Below are positions 62,488 through 64,000 of a DNA stretch of 64,000 bases, piece by piece (positions within the stretch are counted from its first letter, which is position 1; every line of letters starts with the position of its first letter). Source of the stretch: Devosia sp. 66-22 (GTDB taxonomy: Bacteria; Pseudomonadota; Alphaproteobacteria; Rhizobiales; Devosiaceae); assembly GCA_001899065.1 (NCBI GenBank), contig MKUZ01000024.1:124128-188127 (forward strand), given 5' to 3'. The notes beneath the pieces are model-generated. The model did not search any database, was not told where the DNA came from, and worked only from the letters and a program-made list of their open reading frames with translations. Both the position numbers and the translations under genes were made by a program.

Positions 62488-62847
62488 ATGCGTGTTCTGA
62501 CGGTCGACGATTCCCGCACCATCCTCGCCATGCTCCACCATACCCTCTCGAACGCGGGCTTCGAGGTGCTGCAGGCCGAAGACGGACAGAAGGGTCTCGA
62601 CGTGCTCTCGCGCGAGAAGGTCGATGTCGTCATCACCGACATCAACATGCCCGTGATGGACGGCATCGAGTTCATCAAGAATGTGCGCGCCACGGGCGAG
62701 TTCAATTCGCTCCCCATCCTGATCCTCACGACCGAAACCAGCCAGGACAAGCGCGACCAGGGCCGCGCTGCCGGCGGCACCGGTTGGATCGTCAAACCGT
62801 TCGACCCCGAAAAGCTGATCTCGGTGATCCACCGCGTGGTGCACTGA
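62488..62847 (+). CDS. cheY: chemotaxis response regulator CheY
   Basis: This 119-residue receiver has Asp7/Asp8, phospho-acceptor Asp51 (Ile-Thr-Asp-Ile-Asn-Met-Pro) and Lys in Val-Lys-Pro-Phe near residue 101. It takes phosphate from CheA and acts on the flagellar motor or as a phosphate sink. Confidence 0.93.
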   Translation: MRVLTVDDSRTILAMLHHTLSNAGFEVLQAEDGQKGLDVLSREKVDVVITDINMPVMDGIEFIKNVRATGEFNSLPILILTTETSQDKRDQGRAAGGTGWIVKPFDPEKLISVIHRVVH

Positions 62848-62877
62848 CGGCAAACCGAACCCAGAAGGGTTTCGATC

Positions 62878-64000
62878 TTGAGTGATCTCGACGATTTCAA
62901 AGCCACCTATTTCGACGAATGCTCCGAGCTGCTGCTCGACCTCGAGGAGCAGTTCGCCGCGATAGAGGCCGGCGATCGCAGCGCTGACCGGCTCAATGCC
63001 GTGTTCCGCGCCATCCATTCGATCAAGGGTGGGGCGGGGGCTTTCGGGTTCACGGAACTGGTCGCCTTCGCCCACGCCTATGAAACGCTGCTCGACTATG
63101 TGCGCGATGGCCGCATCGAGCTCAGCGAGCCGGTCACGGTGCTGTGCATCCGGGCCAACGACCTCGTTGCCGATTTCGTCAACGCGGCCAAGGCCGGAAC
63201 GAGCCTGGGCGCGACCTACGGCGCCGACGAGCGCAAGCAGTTCGATGCTTTGACCAGCGGCGAAGTCGTTCCTAAGGACGACAACGAGTCCGGCGAGCCG
63301 ATGGATGATTTCGACATCGATTTTACGCCGGTGATGGTCGAGCTGCCCAGTGCGGCGCCGCAGCCAGAGCCCGTCGAGGATGCCTTCGTGCATGTGCCGC
63401 TCGCGGTCGAGAAGGGCCATTGGGAGATACGTTTCGCGCCGCATCGCGAGCTCTATGCGCGCGCCAACGATCCGCTGCTGCTGTTTCGCGAACTCGCCAA
63501 TCTGGGCGAGCTCACGGTCGTCGCAAAGCTCAACGAGATTCCGCCGCTGTCGGATTTCGAGCCGTTCGGCGTCTACTGCATCTGGGAGCTGACGCTGGTC
63601 TCGCCCGACGCGACGGTCAACGACATCGCCGAAGTGTTCGAGTTCGTCGAAGGCAATTGCGACCTCTCGATCGTGCAGCTTGCCCGCAGCACGCCGGCCG
63701 AGCCCTCGCTTGCCGACCTGGCGGCCGTGGTCGCCGTCCCCAGCGCCGCCGCCGTCGACGACGAGCCCGCGCTGAGCTTTGCCGATCTCGCCGATGCGGT
63801 GAAGAAGGAAGCGCCGCCGCGTGCCGTCGCTCCGGCGCCCGCCGTCGCCAAGCCCATCGAGACGGCGCCCGCTCCCGTCCTCGCGGCGGTCGATGAGCCC
63901 GAGGACCGGCGCACCGGTCCCGAGGATCGCCGCGGCGCCGGCGTGCAGTCGATCCGCGTCGATCTCGACAAGGTCGACCGCGTCGTCAACATGGTGGGCG
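62878..64000 (+). CDS. cheA: chemotaxis histidine kinase CheA (cut by window end)
   Basis: Starts at a TTG after AGAAGG, 30 bases past cheY, and runs open to the window end (374 codons). The N-terminal Hpt domain has phospho-His47 (Ala-Ile-His-Ser-Ile-Lys-Gly-Gly-Ala). A second unit resembling the CheA P2-like insert occupies about 175-265, then an Ala/Pro-rich linker, and the dimerisation domain begins (Ser-Ile-Arg-Val-Asp-Leu-Asp-Lys-Val-Asp). Kinase and CheW-like parts lie outside the window. Confidence 0.92.
   Translation, partial: MSDLDDFKATYFDECSELLLDLEEQFAAIEAGDRSADRLNAVFRAIHSIKGGAGAFGFTELVAFAHAYETLLDYVRDGRIELSEPVTVLCIRANDLVADFVNAAKAGTSLGATYGADERKQFDALTSGEVVPKDDNESGEPMDDFDIDFTPVMVELPSAAPQPEPVEDAFVHVPLAVEKGHWEIRFAPHRELYARANDPLLLFRELANLGELTVVAKLNEIPPLSDFEPFGVYCIWELTLVSPDATVNDIAEVFEFVEGNCDLSIVQLARSTPAEPSLADLAAVVAVPSAAAVDDEPALSFADLADAVKKEAPPRAVAPAPAVAKPIETAPAPVLAAVDEPEDRRTGPEDRRGAGVQSIRVDLDKVDRVVNMVG

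Noticed and set aside
1-64000. CRISPR arrays, insertion sequences, prophage or toxin-antitoxin genes
   Set aside because: I saw no evenly spaced direct repeats, transposase, integrase, phage structural gene or recognisable toxin pair on either strand.

Overview
The window is GC-rich, densely packed chromosomal DNA of an alphaproteobacterium. The content suggests Hyphomicrobiales (Rhizobiales), perhaps a Devosia-like genus; this is inferred from gene content, not from a marker-gene comparison. Supporting features are an FixL/FixJ pair with a haem-PAS domain and an FNR/FixK-type box, an iolC fused to DUF2090, an FMN riboswitch in front of a ribN-type transporter, and widespread GTG/TTG starts with 4-base ATGA/GTGA overlaps. 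No plasmid, phage, insertion sequence or CRISPR signature was found.

Layout. Bases 1-2489 hold an oxygen-sensing unit on the minus strand: fixL, fixJ and a degenerate single receiver gene that resembles FixT and has its own FixK-type box. Bases 2555-8961 hold a minus-strand myo-inositol operon (RpiR-type regulator, iolC-DUF2090, iolD, iolE, iolB). Then come a fused gluconate-dehydrogenase-subunit-3/GMC oxidoreductase, a membrane-anchored coiled-coil protein with a clipped OmpA domain, and a Gfo/Idh/MocA dehydrogenase with a PfkB kinase. Bases 14913-25302 are a surface-polysaccharide locus: Wzm/Wzt exporter, three glycosyltransferases, UDP-glucose dehydrogenase and the complete dTDP-L-rhamnose set rfbBDAC. 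Bases 25406-31423 carry a secreted papain-like protease, a SnoaL-like protein, a KefB-type antiporter, an Rrf2 regulator and a DMT exporter.

Bases 31756-35621 are the sulfate ABC importer cysP-T-W-A. They are followed by a DMT transporter, purU, a small membrane protein and ribN under an FMN riboswitch. A VOC protein, a small orphan protein, a TetR/SDR divergent pair with a clear operator, tRNA-Ala(CGC), a GT2/FAD-oxidoreductase pair, psuGK and the polyamine importer potFGHI follow. A decayed sthA (two internal deletions) lies before ppk2. Next is an autoregulated TetR-HlyD-ABC efflux operon, then a large autotransporter with beta-helix-like repeats. The window ends with a SAF-domain oxidoreductase, an enoyl-CoA hydratase-family hydrolase and the start of a chemotaxis operon (STAS, cheY, cheA cut by the window end).

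Most of the window is recognisable metabolism and transport. The least conventional items are the FixT-like receiver with its FixK-type box, the palindrome inside the 5' end of cysT, the inverted repeats around the ribN riboswitch and VOC gene, the truncated OmpA coiled-coil protein, the cysteine-containing autotransporter and the sthA pseudogene. I do not see a clearly new multi-gene system.
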